In this document: piece by piece, positions 23,561 through 35,389 of the stretch
Layout: each line of letters starts with the position of its first letter
Position numbering within the stretch: the first letter of the stretch is position 1
Assembly (NCBI GenBank): GCA_963920635.1
Contig: OY987298.1
Span: 114,814,035 to 114,878,034 of the forward strand
Length of the DNA: 64,000 bases
Direction: 5' to 3'
From: Pseudeuparius sepicola
Lineage: Eukaryota > Arthropoda > Insecta > Coleoptera > Anthribidae
Made by a program: the position numbers and the translations under genes
The notes under the pieces: generated by a model
The model's database searches: none
Told to the model about the DNA's origin: nothing
What the model saw: the letters and a program-made list of their open reading frames with translations, nothing else

Positions 23561-24200
23561 TGGACATTTCTTAAAATTTGTAAACAGCAACTGACAAATC
23601 ATAGATATTTTATTACGGTTTTTGGTTTGTATGTGATATACTTATTCTATTTCTGAGGGCTTCTTTATCCAGCATTTTAAACTATTTTACTTCTACCTAT
23701 GGAGACAATGTAAATATCTATAAATGGTGAAAAGCACGACTAGAAGGTATTTTCTAACGCGTGCAGAAAATAAAAACGGTATGGCCATTAAAAATGTTCC
23801 CAAATTTTAGAGATAGTTTGAGAGACCCTGGTCGGGAGGTCGGTTCCTTTCTGAAACTATACTTTCCTATTACAGCGTTGTCATGTCAGTCCGCGAAGTC
23901 TTCAGGCAACTCCTTGAAAATTTGCAAATTTGCACACCACGCCATGGGGTATAGCAGCGGCGCGTTACTTTTTCTACCAACGGATGTTCGCCTGTAGCTA
24001 TCATTCCGCGTAAAGAAATAACATGAAGGCACCTTGGACAGAAGCATTCACTATATTATTACGTCTAGTATCTAATATTCACATTTACGACGTCACTAAT
24101 TTGTTATTTTAAAAATAATATTTTCACGACACAGCACTTATTAACGACATAATTTTTTACAGAAGTTGTTCGAATTTTTGTTTGTTCACGGACATTAGGT

Positions 24201-25326
24201 CACGGGCGTAGCCAGGATTTAGTTTTGGGGGGGGGGGGTTAGTTTGAGAAGTAAATAAAACAACAAAAATATACTTACATGAAATTTAATATCTATATAT
24301 TCATCCGAAAAACTACGACATATTTATAAAGTTCTTAACTTTAAATGAAATGGATAAATTAATTTCGTTCCTCTGCGCTAAATCTAAAACCATTAAAGAA
24401 GAAATCTTCGGCTTTTTCTTTTAAATATATCCACTACTTCATCTGCATGAATTTCTGTTCCATAGTGAATGTTCATTAGAGCCAAACCATTAAGTCTGTT
24501 TTCACTTGTAGTGTTTCGTAAATAGTTTTTCAGTCTCCTTAGGCTCGAGAAAGACCTTTCTGGGGTAGCAGTGGATACAGGAATGGTAGCCAAGATTTGT
24601 AGTAATGTGTAAATATTAGGATAAAGGTTTTTATCGCACATATCTAGGCATTCCAAACTAGATTTCGGGGTAGGCAGTCTTCTTATCAGCATGCAAGGTA
24701 GCTGAAGCTTTGATAGCTAAATCCAAATTTGTTTCTTTATTAGAAACCCCTTGACCTTGACTACACCACTTTTTCCAGTAGTCCATACCTTTAAGTTTAT
24801 CACCCTTCCTTTTTTCCCCCTCCATTTTTCGACAGTAATAATGATTCACGTATCTATTCTTAACAAGGTCATCGAATAACAGCGCACTAAAATTACTCAC
24901 TTACACGGTACACTTAATTCTCTTCACTATTCGTTCACCACTTTTCACTTTTATTCGCTTCGAGTTCGCATGGAACAATACTGCCGTAAGCGCGGTCACT
25001 CGCTGCGGCGCCGCTTATATAGCAGCCCAGTAGCCGTCCACAAACTACCACGAACTCCCACAAAGTTCCGCTCATTTCGACCGAGGGGCGTGGCGAATAA
25101 TCGAGAAACAACGCAAAGTGTCCCTACAATACAAAATAGTTCGGCTGCAACTGCGTCTGCCTCTCGTCAAAAGATGGCGCTAGGCGCTACTATTACTACA
25201 TATATTCAAACGTAATAATAATTTAACTCTTCACTCCTCGTATTTTTTCGGTATAATATTTGGTAATATTTTGCTTATTTCGGGGGGGTTTGAACCCCCG
25301 AAACCCCCCCCTTGGCTACGCCCGTG
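24201..25326 (-). mobile_element. hAT element, internally deleted
   Basis: The ends CACGGGCGTAGCCAGG and CCTTGGCTACGCCCGTG are inverted repeats flanked by a perfect 8-bp duplication, CATTAGGT (24193-24200 and 25327-25334), the hAT hallmark. G-runs lie just inside both termini. At 1.1 kb it is far shorter than an autonomous hAT. It retains only small pieces of transposase on the minus strand. The intact TSD and TIRs suggest a fairly recent non-autonomous insertion. Confidence 0.93.
24393..24900 (-). pseudogene. hAT transposase remnant, dimerisation domain
   Basis: The C-terminal open part (24393-24692) contains ILATIPVSTATPERSFSSLR and NRLNGLALMNIHYG, the conserved C-terminal dimerisation region of hAT transposases. 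The preceding frame (24658-24900) encodes a Lys-rich stretch, MEGEKRKGDKLKGMDYWKKW, that could be from the N-terminal part. The two frames meet at about 24690 without the catalytic core between them. This indicates a large internal deletion plus a frame change. It cannot act as a transposase. Confidence 0.82.
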
Positions 25327-25334
25327 CATTAGGT

Positions 25335-26940
25335 ATCTTGCTTTTAGCTTCCAAAGTCTCCAAAATGTCCAAATCTCTGGACAATAGAGTAGGTATATGA
25401 CAATATTTTTACTTGCTCTAAAATCGTACTCAGTTTACAGTAGACAACATAATACGTAGTAAATGAAACAACGGCTTTTAACCTTTATTTAGTTATGATA
25501 ATTAAAGAGGAAGTTGGGCAATTTTGTTCAGGATGAAATCTACAATTTTGTCGTTCAGTTGTCCAGATCGCCAAACATGGCAACCTCTGTGCCTCTCACG
25601 AGAAACGGAATTGCAATGTTGCCGGTGCCCCTTTGCAATAATCCGTGGAACAGCAAAGGCAGCTTGCCTATGTATATACCTATTATGTATTGCAACTTTT
25701 GAGCTTTCACTAACGCAATTGCTCACAAAAATGTTTGTGTCACATAATACTTTTTTTATTACGAATGTGTTCCGTTATAACCCCCAAGGGTATACTTTTT
25801 ATTTATATCGATTTGTTAAGAAAAATGGGCCTTTAAAGACGGAGCCTAACAGGAGGAAGTCAAATAAAACAGACAATAATTTTTTACAAATTTTAATATT
25901 CTGTTGAGAACTGAGATGGAGAAGTACAGCTGTCAATAATTATTTAAGCTTTTTACAATTAGACTAAATTGATAAAAAAGTTATGTTAAATTTAGAGAGG
26001 ACATTCATTTACTACAATGAAATGCTGTTTCGAAGTAAAAGAGTCTTGTAACTTTGGACGATCACGGTCGATAGGGATACCTCAATTAGTGTTGGCTATG
26101 GTGACTGGTCAGCCACCGGGAATCCAGGCTCCTCAAGGTAGACAGCTTCCGCAGCTAGCTCTCGGGAAAGCAAGGTAGTGATCTTTGAGCCGGAAACCTG
26201 GGTGTGCTGAGACAGATGAACAAGCCTGGTCGTCGACGGAGTATCACCACTTGTGGCAAGGGTAGTTGAGGTTGTTCCCTTAGTCCTCTTGTCCCTCGGT
26301 GTGTTACATGAAAGGGTAAAAATCGAAACAGCATACGTTCCAGCACGCAACACGTAAATCCTGCGCTTTTACAATGTGAAGATATTAAAGTTAAATTAAT
26401 GTTAAATTTACGAAGTGATGACAAATCTGTGCACAGTCAATGATAGCTCAAATAATTTTCAATAAGTGAATACAAATGACTCGATAAATGATTGAAAAAG
26501 GTTATTCTTGACGTAGAAAAAAATATATAACAATAACTTGTTAAAGTTTTAAAGAACGTCCAATGAAGTTGATTTCCCTGACACTTAAATTAAATTTTAC
26601 AAAAAAAAACCTTCGGCTTCTCTCTGTTCCAAAATAAAATAATTAATATATAAGGAGAACGATTTAAGTAATAAGCAACCGACCAGTTACGATACCTACT
26701 AACAGCTGATCTAGTGTGAAAGGACACTCCTAAAGTGCAGAATTAAATAACTCGTAAGTAACGAGAAAACAAACACCGTGAGCTATGACTTAATAGGTTG
26801 TGCTACATATCACAACAAAATTATCTAACGGAATAGGGTTATAAGACAGCTGTGGGTCCACAAAGAAACAGCGAATCTGGATGGTGAGATATTTTCATAA
26901 ATGTGGCTAAGCCAAAATTTCTAAGAAATATTTAAAAAAT
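25335..26940. other. No recognised gene
   Basis: Overlapping short open frames occur on both strands (25502-25907 and 26096-26424), none with recognisable motifs. The 26080-26350 stretch has more even composition. On the minus strand it could hold an exon downstream of the donor at 26946, but nothing confirms it. Confidence 0.3.
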
Positions 26941-26946
26941 ACTCAC

Positions 26947-27295
26947 CCAGATTCCTGTGTTGCCGTAGCAGGGACCCCAACTGCTCGTTAAACCCTTGTT
27001 CCTCCGTCACCAATCGCTCAAGACGGCAAGGCACGCCGTAAACCAACCCAACGAACCTCGATGGTGGTTACATGAAAATAATACCAAAAATATTAGCACA
27101 GCACGGTCAATTATATCGCCAAAGAAGATTTTCACACTAAACCGCTCAAAAATGGTGAAGACTGGGCACGATGATCAAAGATGATTCGAAAAATAAAACA
27201 ATATCAGAGTGCACAATCTCACCGATTACCGAAACTAGTCGCTTGAAGAACAGAGAGGAAAAAAGCCCCGAAATTCCCTGTCAGCCTTATTTATA
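26947..27295 (-). promoter_or_regulatory. Candidate promoter and untranslated first exon (minus)
   Basis: Reading the minus strand, a TATAAATA box (27288-27295) is followed about 340 bases later by CTGG|GTGAGT, a consensus splice donor (GT at 26945-26946). There is no long open frame between, so this would be a 5' untranslated exon. The sequence ATTGGTGACGGAGGAAC in the leader and a TGTAACAGACC start near 27514 also resemble an LTR-retrotransposon leader. I cannot decide between a host gene and a retroelement promoter. Confidence 0.3.
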
Positions 27296-27519
27296 ACCTT
27301 CGGACGTCAGTGACGACTTCCGCGTTGCTAGAACATGATGGAATAATTGTTCTCTCAAAAAGTTATGGTGAAAAACTTTAAAAAATAAACCGCGAACTGA
27401 TGGGTTCCGGTACAAAACACAAAGGTTAGGTTATACTTCTGTCAACCCAGGCGCTCTTCTTCCTCACCGATTCTGTATGGTTTAAAATCTGTTGGTCTGT
27501 TACATACCTTTTGGTCAAT

Positions 27520-29230
27520 AAATAAGTATTGTTGAAACTGTTAAGATTAATTTAATGTTATTTTAAAATAATAAACAATAACGTACCTGTATATCAATAA
27601 ATTAAGCCAAATTCGCCAAATTTACAGTACAACACTTTTCGCGTATACATGGTTGCATAGTGGTGCGGAGATTTTTATTTAGCCTTCAATGAATATCTCG
27701 CCGTATATTGGACGGGCATAAATTTCCGTTACACCGTATATTGACTCCTCTATAGCAAAATGGTGTCTGTTTATGCTGCACACGCTGGAAACTACAGCCT
27801 TAATCTCTGCCACGTGACACTGGTTAAAATATCGATATGCGGAACATACGATAAATATTCAGACTTCAATAATGCGAAAATATTCGCGTATGTGGCAACG
27901 TCACGCACCAACTTAAGCATCTAACATATTTAGTTTTCTGATTTGTTATTCCTTATGCCGCTCAATCAAAACATTATGGTAGATATTTGTGCGATTTATT
28001 ATAGTGATATTGTTTGTGTAGTTATTGTGTTGTTATAGTTGTGTAGTGTAAGTTATCATGGACAATGATTACGTCAAAGGGCAATCCGATCATTTGCCGA
28101 AATTTGATTCTTTCAGGGTAGCTGTAGCATATTTTTTTCGAATAAACCGATGTTTAACGTTTGCCAAAATTCGAAATTCGAGAACCTGGAGTTAGAGACA
28201 ATGTTTGAAGGCGCCTTTATAAAGGGGTCACAGTGCTTAGAAGTACGGAGCCCGAATTCCGTGCCTAGGCTCAACCTAGCCAAAAACATTTGCAGAAAAA
28301 CGACAGAATATTTACGAAAATGTAACTAAATATGGTTTCAAGGGGCACCCTTTGTCTGATGGTTTGAGGTTAGAATAAGGGTTTTGTCTCAGAACACTTC
28401 AGTAGCATCGCCATGTTGCCAAATTGCCTTTATAAAACACTTATGACGTGTCGTAAGTGCTTTCCCGCCAAATTTCTAAGACGGTCTAAAACTTGCTGAT
28501 TACGTAAACGTTTTTTTATAGAAATAGTCGAATAGGGTCTTGGGCAAGTGTCCAGGAAATGTTTTATCAAGTTTGTAAAATTTCGTCAAGTACCCTATGA
28601 AAGTTCTCGGATTTAAAGTAACTATACTCCTTTCTATCGCAGAGTATCTACCATCTCCGCATTGTAAATTGACAGTTTTTATTACCTACTTACCACATTA
28701 GATTTAGAGCACTCTTTTAACAGCCCTAAGCACTAAGTACATCGAGGTTACGAACCACTTCAATCCGCATTTACGAAAATGGATAGAGACGCGACGCGAC
28801 CTACATAGTACATACTGCCGTCTTGTCGGCGATCAAGGGGGGCGGGCGTGCACGCAATGTAGGTTGGGAAGGTAACAAGTTTGGCAGCATTGTAGTCTTT
28901 ACATTAGGACAGAGGAGTCAACAAAGAACGAAGTCAATGGTCCTATATATTTTTAATTTCTTTTCATAGAAAAATTGAAAATTGATTTCGTTACCTGTTT
29001 AAAAAACTTAATACGAATCTTCCAGGAGTTAAATTTTAGCCCTGGTTAGAAGTGTGTGCTAATCGATGAATCAGCTTGTGAAAAAAATTATTTTTGGTTG
29101 GTTGCTATGTTGATATTGTCACACAAGTTTACGTGGGAGACGCGTGGTGCAGCTTGAAGACTGCGCGCCTCCACCACGTGTCACAACTGAGATGCCTTCA
29201 CACGGAGCCTTTACCATGTGACGCACTACT
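27520..29230. other. No recognised gene; mixed-composition DNA
   Basis: Apart from the short frame at 28058-28195, nothing was identified. A palindromic TAGGCTCAACCTAG sits at about 28265. GC-richer pieces at 28790-28880 and 29120-29225 show no recognisable function. The latter adjoins the LTR-like copy and may be part of the same retroelement's internal end. Confidence 0.3.
28058..28195 (+). CDS. Short ORF, possible transposon-gene start
   Basis: An ATG-led frame of 45 codons begins MDNDYVKGQSDHLPKFDSF. The DHLPKFDSF piece vaguely recalls the N-terminus of transposon-associated proteins in insects, but the resemblance is short and from memory. No donor consensus is evident near the stop and no downstream continuation was found. 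Treat it as unassigned. Confidence 0.15.
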   Translation: MDNDYVKGQSDHLPKFDSFRVAVAYFFRINRCLTFAKIRNSRTWS

Positions 29231-29232
29231 TG

Positions 29233-29862
29233 TGTGTGCCGGAGGGTTGGATTAACCCTCACAGCTTGCCGGGATCACTGGGTGCGGGAGTCGCGAAGCG
29301 CAGAAGAAAGACAGCAGGTACAAACTAGGGTGATGTTTATTCTTGCACTCACAGATATGCCTCTAACAGTATCTGGACCATGGCGGAGGTAGCGCGGACT
29401 GTGGACCGACGCGACCGATAGTACGTGGAGGTGACCGGGACGCGAGCTGCGCCCTTGACCCGACGCGACGGCGGGGTGCCGCTACTGACCCACTGACGTC
29501 TTCAACAGTGCCCAGGGGCGCTGTCGTCTGCCCCTCGGAGCCCGACCTGAACAAGGAGGCTATTTAAGCGGGATCCATTGCCAGGTCAGACCACCGAGGG
29601 TGGTCAGTGATCGAGTAGCTGCTAATAAGCGGGGCTTACTGATGCCCAGCCTGTGGCTGGTGCTGGATTTATACTCGCAGATTTTGCCGACTCGGCGATT
29701 GGACTTTGATTTATCTAATGTTTATCTTATCGAGTAATCCTCGTATATTTTGTTATTGATTGTCCCCTGTATTTTGTATAATGTTATCTTTATTTGTTAT
29801 GATTCAGTAGAAGTAAGTTTGAATAGTTTGGTCATCGGTCCACAGATGTCACTTTGTTGACA
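29233..29862 (-). repeat. Putative solo LTR, minus orientation
   Basis: On the minus strand this begins TGTCAAC and ends near CCGGCACA. It is the inverted, longer relative of 14691-15247. It retains a TATAAATC box, the CTCGATCACTGACCACCCTCGG block, the CCTCCACGTACTATCGGTCG block and an AATAAA polyadenylation-type signal (minus strand, 29336-29341). A GC-rich stretch of about 100 bases (around 29430-29545) is missing from the other copy. No internal retroelement genes adjoin it, so it is probably a solo LTR. The ends and target duplication are unresolved. Confidence 0.55.
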
Positions 29863-29864
29863 AT

Positions 29865-31410
29865 ATTATCGTAACAATAGTTTTCAAAATTCGTTTTATA
29901 GAAGAACGGAAGAATGATGCTATAAAAATTATCTACATGCTTCAAAGCAAATTCACCAATAAGTATAGTTGTCATACAGTTGTCAAATACCTAATACAAA
30001 AAATAACATAATAGTGATCTGGCAGTGCTAAAGGTGTCGTCTGGTGAACAGTGTATTAGAATATATCCATAATAAGACATCTAATAAGCATACGAGAGCT
30101 GGGTATGAAGTTGACGTTGCGATGCCTCTACTTCCTAACGTAATCGAAGCGGTTCAACACATCGCGGTGGACGGGCAATAACCGCAAGTAAGTCCTCCCT
30201 ACTAATCGATTAGGTGGGGAATTCCTCAGGGGAAGCGTGGAGCCGCTTTTACTATCCAATTTGCCCGTGCTTCACCCCACCACATCTCACTCCTTCATTC
30301 CCTGGTTTTATTGCTCTCAAGTAGTAGCAACGACGCATTTATACCTATCCCTTTTCTTACTTACCTACTTGATTTCTCATTATGGATATATTCTTACTCA
30401 TTGTTCGCCAGGCGACACCTTTAGAACTACCAGATCAGTATAAAGAGAAGACAGTGCGCGCAGGCAAAGATGCAACGCGAGGTGTTCGCAGGGCAGCGTG
30501 GGTTGGCTTTTACGTTTACTCCATGCCTCGCAGTTTAGCGGAAACGCCATAGGCGTTTTTATACCCTGAATAAAATAGTCAATAGTTACCTAATAACCCC
30601 TATTATGTTGGTAGAAAATAAAGACGATATTTGTAGGTTCAGTTTATGTCAGTAGCATGCGATTGTTCGAAACGAATGAAGAATCAATAATATGAATTGA
30701 ATCAACTCTCTAATGGAATTGATAACAGACAGACAACAGACAACGAGCTATTGCCATATGTAGCGTGTACGTCTTTATTCTGTATGAATTTAAATGCGGT
30801 GTCGTCTAATTGCCTACGGCGATCAAAGTAGGGATTCAAAGCAACAATGGTGCGTCGTGTACACACGAGGATGCATTCCAAGCGAAAATTGGTTCACAAA
30901 TGCAAATAGACGAAATAGGTAAACAAACAAGCCCGTTATAAAATTTTTATGTGTATAATAATAGTACGGCTGTCTTTTCCAATATGTTGGAATTAGAGCA
31001 ATATTCCTTTAAGTACCTGCTTTGGAAAATTCTAAGCATGAACAACCTTGAGAGTTCACCGTGACTAGCAGTTTAGTTTATAAAGTATGGCATTTATTTC
31101 ACATCGAGACAAAAATTTATTCAATGTCCTTACCTTTAACAGTCTTTTTATACGACATATTTTACACCAACCCTGAATTGAAGCAAAAGCTAAACCACCC
31201 GATTAACATACGTGTCGCTTATTTATAAAGTAGGAGTATAATAGTTTATATAAACAACACAATAGTACATATTGAATCTTTAAATTTAATGCATTAGATT
31301 TGAAGTTGACGTATCGCCTCATCTTACCTAACGGAAAATTCAGACGAGATTCTCACGTACAAAGATGATCAATCCTTAGGATCAGGATGGAGTACAAACA
31401 AGGGGAAGCA
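29865..31410. other. No recognised gene; possible regulatory DNA
   Basis: The stretch is non-repetitive within the window. Around 30440-30560 a GTATAAAGAG word is followed by GC-richer sequence, and 30720-30900 carries GATAAC, ACAATGG and several ATTG words. No open frame above about 70 codons has identifiable content. Confidence 0.25.
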
Positions 31411-31414
31411 ACGC

Positions 31415-31790
31415 ACATTTCGCAAGATTTATCTCACGATCTCGGCGGCGCCCTACCTAAGCCCGGAATACAACGGAGATACAATTAATAATGTAATTAA
31501 TAAATTAAACCGAATCCGCAGTCAACCCTATCCACCCTCTACTCGTGGGTGGGACTAAGAAAATGGCTGGGGTGTTTGGGGGTACGCTCCACGACCCTTT
31601 CGCGCCCGGGGGTTCATTTATTCACACCTGCCATTAACTGCTAACCCTATTTTCTTCTTTAATCTCCAGGGATTAGGAGTAATACGAGTCGTTATGGCGG
31701 TTACCGTAAATCCCCGCCCTTTCGGAGGAAGGAAGTATTCTACTTAGGTCGATTTTTCTTAAGGAAATGTTAGAGAAGGGTTGAGAGCAA
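31415..31790. promoter_or_regulatory. Candidate regulatory block, paralogue of 23175-23560
   Basis: Direct-orientation partner of 23175-23560, about 8.2 kb away. It includes AAGATTTATCTC, CTAAGCCCGGAATACAACGG, AATAATGTAATTAATAAATT and TTCATTTATTCACACCTGCC. The last contains a perfect CACCTG E-box. Spacing between conserved words is largely kept while the DNA between them has diverged. That pattern fits constraint on binding sites better than recent transposition. Confidence 0.45.
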
Positions 31791-31794
31791 AGAT

Positions 31795-32600
31795 CGAGGG
31801 ATCGAGTGATGACGGAAAGGGTCGCGGATTACGATTTCAGAACTTGAAAATGCTGCAGAGTACGCCAATAGCATAATCAATAATGTGATTTGAAACCGTG
31901 ATTACCAACTAACTGTTCAGGTAATAAAGTTAATATCACCCACCAATATTTAAAAAATCCAAAATGCAAAACAGGGATGCGTATGTTTAAGAAGCATTGT
32001 TTAGTTCACACCTAGAACACATAATTTATATTATGTATTTACATTCAAACCTGGATTTACATGTACATGCAACCTTTTTCCGCGACATGATAAAGCGCAC
32101 TCAATACCAAAACGAAGAAAATCGCGCGCGAGGAATTACTCAAGGCTAAAATATTCGAGATATGCCTGTGCACATCAATAACAAACACATACAATATGTC
32201 CAATATTTTTAGTCTCGCTAGTAGCACTTCGCCATTATCGTCGTTTTGGTAAATTGCTCTTGAGGTTTTGAATCAGCCCTTGGATATATTGCTTGGTTGC
32301 ACTATGAAATTTTTAACTACTTAGATTTCATTCACAATTTTTTCCATAAAGCATGGCTTGTGGGCCCATGCTGGACGTAATGTTTATAACATTGAGCCCA
32401 TACTAGCCGAAATTACTAAGAGTTCTTTTATTAATTCAGTGCCCCCAGTAAAATGCTAAGCAATTATCTCCTTTTAGACCCTCCTCATAACCACCAATAT
32501 AACATCAATTGCAAGATCACCCTTTGATGTTCCCAAGGTTTGTCTTCAATATTTTTTTGTGATAAGTACTAATTGCCATTACATCAACAAACATACAGTA
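31795..32600. other. No recognised gene
   Basis: AT-rich, non-repetitive within the window, without bounded elements or recognisable coding sequence. Confidence 0.3.
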
Positions 32601-32601
32601 A

Positions 32602-32947
32602 AGGTGGATTTATAAACTCGACGTTTGAGTTGGCGCTCGCCGTCGCCGTTTGCGTCGAAAATTCAATCCCTCTATTTTACGTGTAACCTTTTATAAACGT
32701 CTTTGAACGTCACCGTCTGCGTCAGATGCCGTCCGAAATAAACCAATTTCATCTTTCACGTCCCGCCGTTCGTAGCAATTCGACGTAGTCCAATCAAAAT
32801 TAAGTTCAGCGGTCACGTGGTGTTTTGTTTAGCTGACATTTCTGGACGCAAACGGAAAGTTTATAAAATGTCTGCTACGGAAGGCAACGACGAAGGTCAC
32901 CGTCAACCGCGGGCGCCAACGCAAACGTCGAGTTTATAAATCCACCT
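32602..32947. mobile_element. PIF/Harbinger-like MITE (346 bp)
   Basis: Terminal inverted repeats AGGTGGATTTATAAACTCGA and TCGAGTTTATAAATCCACCT extend through ACGTTTG, about 27 bp. They are flanked by the 3-bp duplication TAA (32599-32601 and 32948-32950), typical of PIF/Harbinger. The interior is unusually CG-dinucleotide-rich for this window (CCGTCGCCGTTTGCGTCG) and partly self-complementary. No transposase is present. Confidence 0.82.
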
Positions 32948-32949
32948 TA

Positions 32950-34690
32950 ATCCTTCTCAAATGCATTCAGTTAGTTAACTTTCATCCAGAGAACATAAAA
33001 GTCTTGTGAAAATTCCAGGATTAAAAAGTAAATGTTCTAATTTTGTTCTTAAAGTCAACAAAGATGGGAAGGGAAGCCTTAAGTCACTAAGATAAGAAAT
33101 ATACCGTATATAAATTTTACTTTATAAGGCCCCTTTCTATACATTCTATTATAGCCAAACTTCTTCATATTTCCTAAATTTTTAATTTGCGGCTCGCTGA
33201 ATATTTTTTGTAAATTTAAAGGTGTTGGTCCAACTTCAATTTTCTTGTGCGTGAGTCTATATATGCATTTCTCCATTTGTAATACCGGCGCTTAAAAACA
33301 TTCATCCATATTTTTAATGTGATTTGTATTTCAATCATTCAACTTCAATGTGAATCTAGAATTTTATGATGACATGGTGATAGGAAAGTGTTATTATACG
33401 TTTTCCTTGCATATATTTTTTCTTTTCGTCACTATATAATTATTCAAATGAGTATCCATACTACAAGTAGATATATAAAATGTATTCAACTAAATATTTC
33501 ACAATGACAATATAGACGTGGGTATGCCACTACGACAAATACCACTTTTACCGCTAGATAAATAATTTACGCGGCTAGACGGTAAAAACAATAAATTAAA
33601 CTAAGTTTGTATGTATCTGTGAATAAAACTCAGGCTCAGCAAGCTATCAACACAGACTAACGTGCAAAGCTATTTATTCTGTGCTATCAGCATGAAAATT
33701 AATAAACTAGTTGAACAAAAAACGTGTAATACGACGCCACTTTGTAACAAGTCAAAATTATTCGTAAAATTGCAAGGCATTGAAACTTGCGGAATAGTTA
33801 TACGGTGTCAAACAAAAATCTCTTCCAGTATCGGACAGTGTGGTGACGGTATTTGTTTAATAGAAAATGGACCAGGCGGTGTCGGTCCTTTTTAGCTAGC
33901 AATTTTTATATTTTACGCTGGGGCTGCAGATTTTCGTAACGATCCAGGCGCCTTGCTTGGACTTTCAATATACGGTATATTAAATAACTCGGAAATACGG
34001 AAGATAAGATTTCGTTGACAATAAAATGTTTTACTTCATTGTAATGCAGATATACCCCCAGCTGGTGAAAATAATAAAAACTGTTGGGCTCGGTGAACTT
34101 ACAACACCTATAAACATGATTGCCCTACCTTTTCCGTTCTCGGCTATACCACAGCCTATATCGTTGAGTGAGGGAATTCATTCCAAGGCTATACCTCTTA
34201 ACATTTTCAACCTAAAGGTAGGTAATGCTGGCTGCGGATCATTGAGATACTTTATAAAATAATGATGTTAAATGGTATTTTGAAATTTTTGTGGGGTCGA
34301 CGCTTTTTTCTAGTTATACAGGAACCCTAAGCTTAGGATGCAGGTTACAATTTCCTTGGTTCTGCTTCTATACCTGTTGAAATTTCTTCAAATTTACATC
34401 CTTAGAAATACTTACACTAAAAATCGCCCCAAGCAAAAATTAAGCGATTTTTGTCCATGAGCACTGTTGTTTAGAGTGAACTTTACAAATATGTTATTTG
34501 GTTGCCTATATCTATAAACGAAGTAATGTAAAAATGTTTCTGGATATATTAAGCAACCGATTTTTTATTGTTTCTACCAAAAGCTTTTCTCTTTACCATT
34601 TAGTAGGTACTCACCGAAGAATAACATATAATTCCCTCTTTTTTATTTATTAGCTCTTGTCAGAAAATTTGCAACACATTGTACTTGATA
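32950..34690. other. Unassigned; weak possible exons
   Basis: Three medium-short open frames (33079-33276 minus, 33662-33895 plus, 34026-34262 plus) have ordinary-looking amino-acid composition but no motif I recognise. The plus frame at 34026 contains FNLK followed by GGTAGGT at about 34215-34222, a donor-like junction. This is too little to call a gene. Confidence 0.2.
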
Positions 34691-34699
34691 CCTGACGTA

Positions 34700-35160
34700 C
34701 AAATTTTCCTTAAAATATAACTTTTCCTGATTTCGTTAGACTTGGCCATTAGCCAATACTTCCAGGGCAAATCGAAGAGACCGTCACGTGACATGATCGG
34801 CATTCCATCAGTTGCCCAGTATCGTTAAAATTCGACCCGAGTTCGTCCCAAACATAAGACTTACGAGTAAATCGCATTATCCCGCCAAATTTCTTTACAA
34901 TTCCAATCCTTTATTCGACCTTTCCTCTTCAGAATAGGAGGGGTAAACGGTAAACTCAAGAAAGGGGCCTGGGGCGTCGACGACGTCATCCGAATAATCA
35001 AACATTTAGGTGCCTACCCCACAACTTTTAAGGTCGTTTTACAAGTTTTAAGCTAGTTCCGGAGGGTGTTCCATGTTTAATGACTCGTCTTATTAAGCCG
35101 GCAAAAAGTTTTCTTATTATTTGTTGGGAAAGGTACGAAACAGGAGGCAAGCCACTACAG
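34700..35160. promoter_or_regulatory. Candidate regulatory island
   Basis: A block less AT-rich than its flanks, with no coding frame and no repeat copy in the window. It contains GTCACGTGAC (a palindromic CACGTG E-box at about 34783), GACGACGTCATC, AATAATCAAACA and TTAATGACTCGTCTTATTAA. This is inferred from composition and word content only. Confidence 0.25.
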
Positions 35161-35389
35161 CCGTGGGCCAAAGTTGTTAAAGAGACTTTGTTCTAAAATG
35201 GAAGAATAATTGTTGAGCCTTATGAAGTAAAAAATTATCTGCATCTAAAGTTCGAAGAAACATAGAGATAGCTTTATCAAGAAAAAGAAATAAAAGATAA
35301 TTATTTTTGTATAACACCACAGAAAATATGTTCAGAAGAGAAGGCTCCTTAATGACGGCCACCAAATGAACTCCAACTTTTAAGCTTAA

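Noticed and set aside
24221..25310. Long G-run and C-run as a G-quadruplex regulatory site
   Set aside because: Both runs sit just inside the hAT termini as an inverted pair and are part of the transposon ends.
26096..26424. Two overlapping minus-strand frames, 85 and 89 codons
   Set aside because: Thr/Ser-rich with no recognisable motif. They could be an exon of a gene or retroelement, but nothing in the sequence decides this.
33079..34262. Three short frames that might be exons
   Set aside because: No recognisable domain, no consistent splice phase, and different strands. Not enough to call a gene.
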